Assembly: GCF_002386445.1 (NCBI RefSeq)
Contig: NZ_DGIR01000021.1
Span: 223,486-287,485, forward strand
Length of the DNA: 64,000 nucleotides
Reading direction: 5' to 3'
Source of the DNA: Pseudomonas sp. UBA4617
GTDB taxonomy: Bacteria > Pseudomonadota > Gammaproteobacteria > Pseudomonadales > Pseudomonadaceae
This document shows, piece after piece, positions 63,901 to 64,000 of the stretch. Each line of letters begins with the position of its first letter. Position 1 is the stretch's first letter. The notes beneath the pieces are model-generated. The model worked only from the letters and a program-made list of their open reading frames with translations, searched no databases and was not told the origin of the DNA. Made by a program: the position numbers and the translations under genes.

Positions 63901-63932
63901 TGTGGGAGGTGTGGAGCGGGCGCGCTCCCACA
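63901..63932. repeat. REP-like palindrome
   Basis: TGTGGGAG and CTCCCACA arms around GTGTGGAGCGGGCGCG. Lies upstream of pqiA. The last 60 nt of the window start another palindrome (CATGCAGG…CCTGCATG, with T- and A-runs) that looks like a terminator cut by the window edge. Confidence 0.55.
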
Positions 63933-64000
63933 CGGGACCATGCATGCAGGTTTTTTTGCGTGACAAAGACAAAACCCCCACCTGCATGCGCAGATAGGGG

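Overview
The window looks like a chromosome segment of a Pseudomonas putida-group bacterium. The gene content and order are typical of that group: ettA, a GGDEF/EAL protein and glyA; mdh; pilA-pilC-pilD-coaE-yacG; ndh; clpB-pgeF-rluD | bamD; thiO; minor pilins; ispH-fkpB-lspA-ileS-ribF-murJ | rpsT; and the pqi genes. High GC, REP-like palindromes (…gggagcgggc…gcccgctccc…) and Pseudomonas-only small families (PP0621, DUF1780, DUF3094) agree. The assignment is by recognition, not by a search.

Layout. 1-17 kb: core metabolic and transport genes (EttA 5' part, a large PAS-GGDEF-EAL protein, GlyA, an SBF/ACR3-type transporter, a homocysteine methyltransferase divergent from a two-gene amino-acid ABC transporter, malate dehydrogenase, YqaA-TraX, ChrA). 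There are fossils among them: a frameshifted RidA gene at 8.8-9.1 kb, and pieces of an MFS transporter, a GNAT acetyltransferase and an Lrp regulator at 16-17 kb. 17.1-19.0 kb: a HipA/HipB-type toxin-antitoxin pair, in the order hipA then hipB. 19.4-34.7 kb: an integrated island bounded on the right by tRNA-Thr(CGT) and a P4-type integrase, and on the left by a diverged copy of the tRNA 3' end next to a terminator. The island carries an XRE/RHH-like regulator plus an ImmA/IrrE-UvrD helicase fusion, a divergent Fe(II)/2-oxoglutarate oxygenase, a RES-domain protein with a Cys-rich N-terminus, a HEPN protein, a CoiA-like (DUF6035-type) predicted nuclease, a MITE-like element, a membrane-anchored GTPase with a small membrane partner, and a second tyrosine recombinase with a small companion. 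It reads as a defence/conflict island.

34.8-64 kb: core again. The type IV pilus genes pilA | pilC-pilD (no pilB here) run into coaE-yacG. Then come a CbiM-like permease, DUF1780 and DUF3094 proteins, type II NADH dehydrogenase, a tandem 130-bp repeat, a tRNA Lys-Pro-Asn operon with a strong promoter, clpB with a heat-shock-like promoter, pgeF-rluD, bamD, a PP0621 protein, thiO, minor pilins (pilV-pilW-pilX-pilE, and fimT divergent), ispH-fkpB-lspA-ileS-ribF as one overlapping operon, murJ, rpsT, and a PqiA-PqiA-PqiB lipid-transport operon.

The most interesting parts are the island's membrane GTPase operon (29.35-30.75 kb) and its protease-helicase fusion with a dedicated regulator and operator array (19.8-24.24 kb). 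Start codons were chosen by ribosome-binding sites, family N-termini and overlaps; all function calls come from reading motifs, with no database search.
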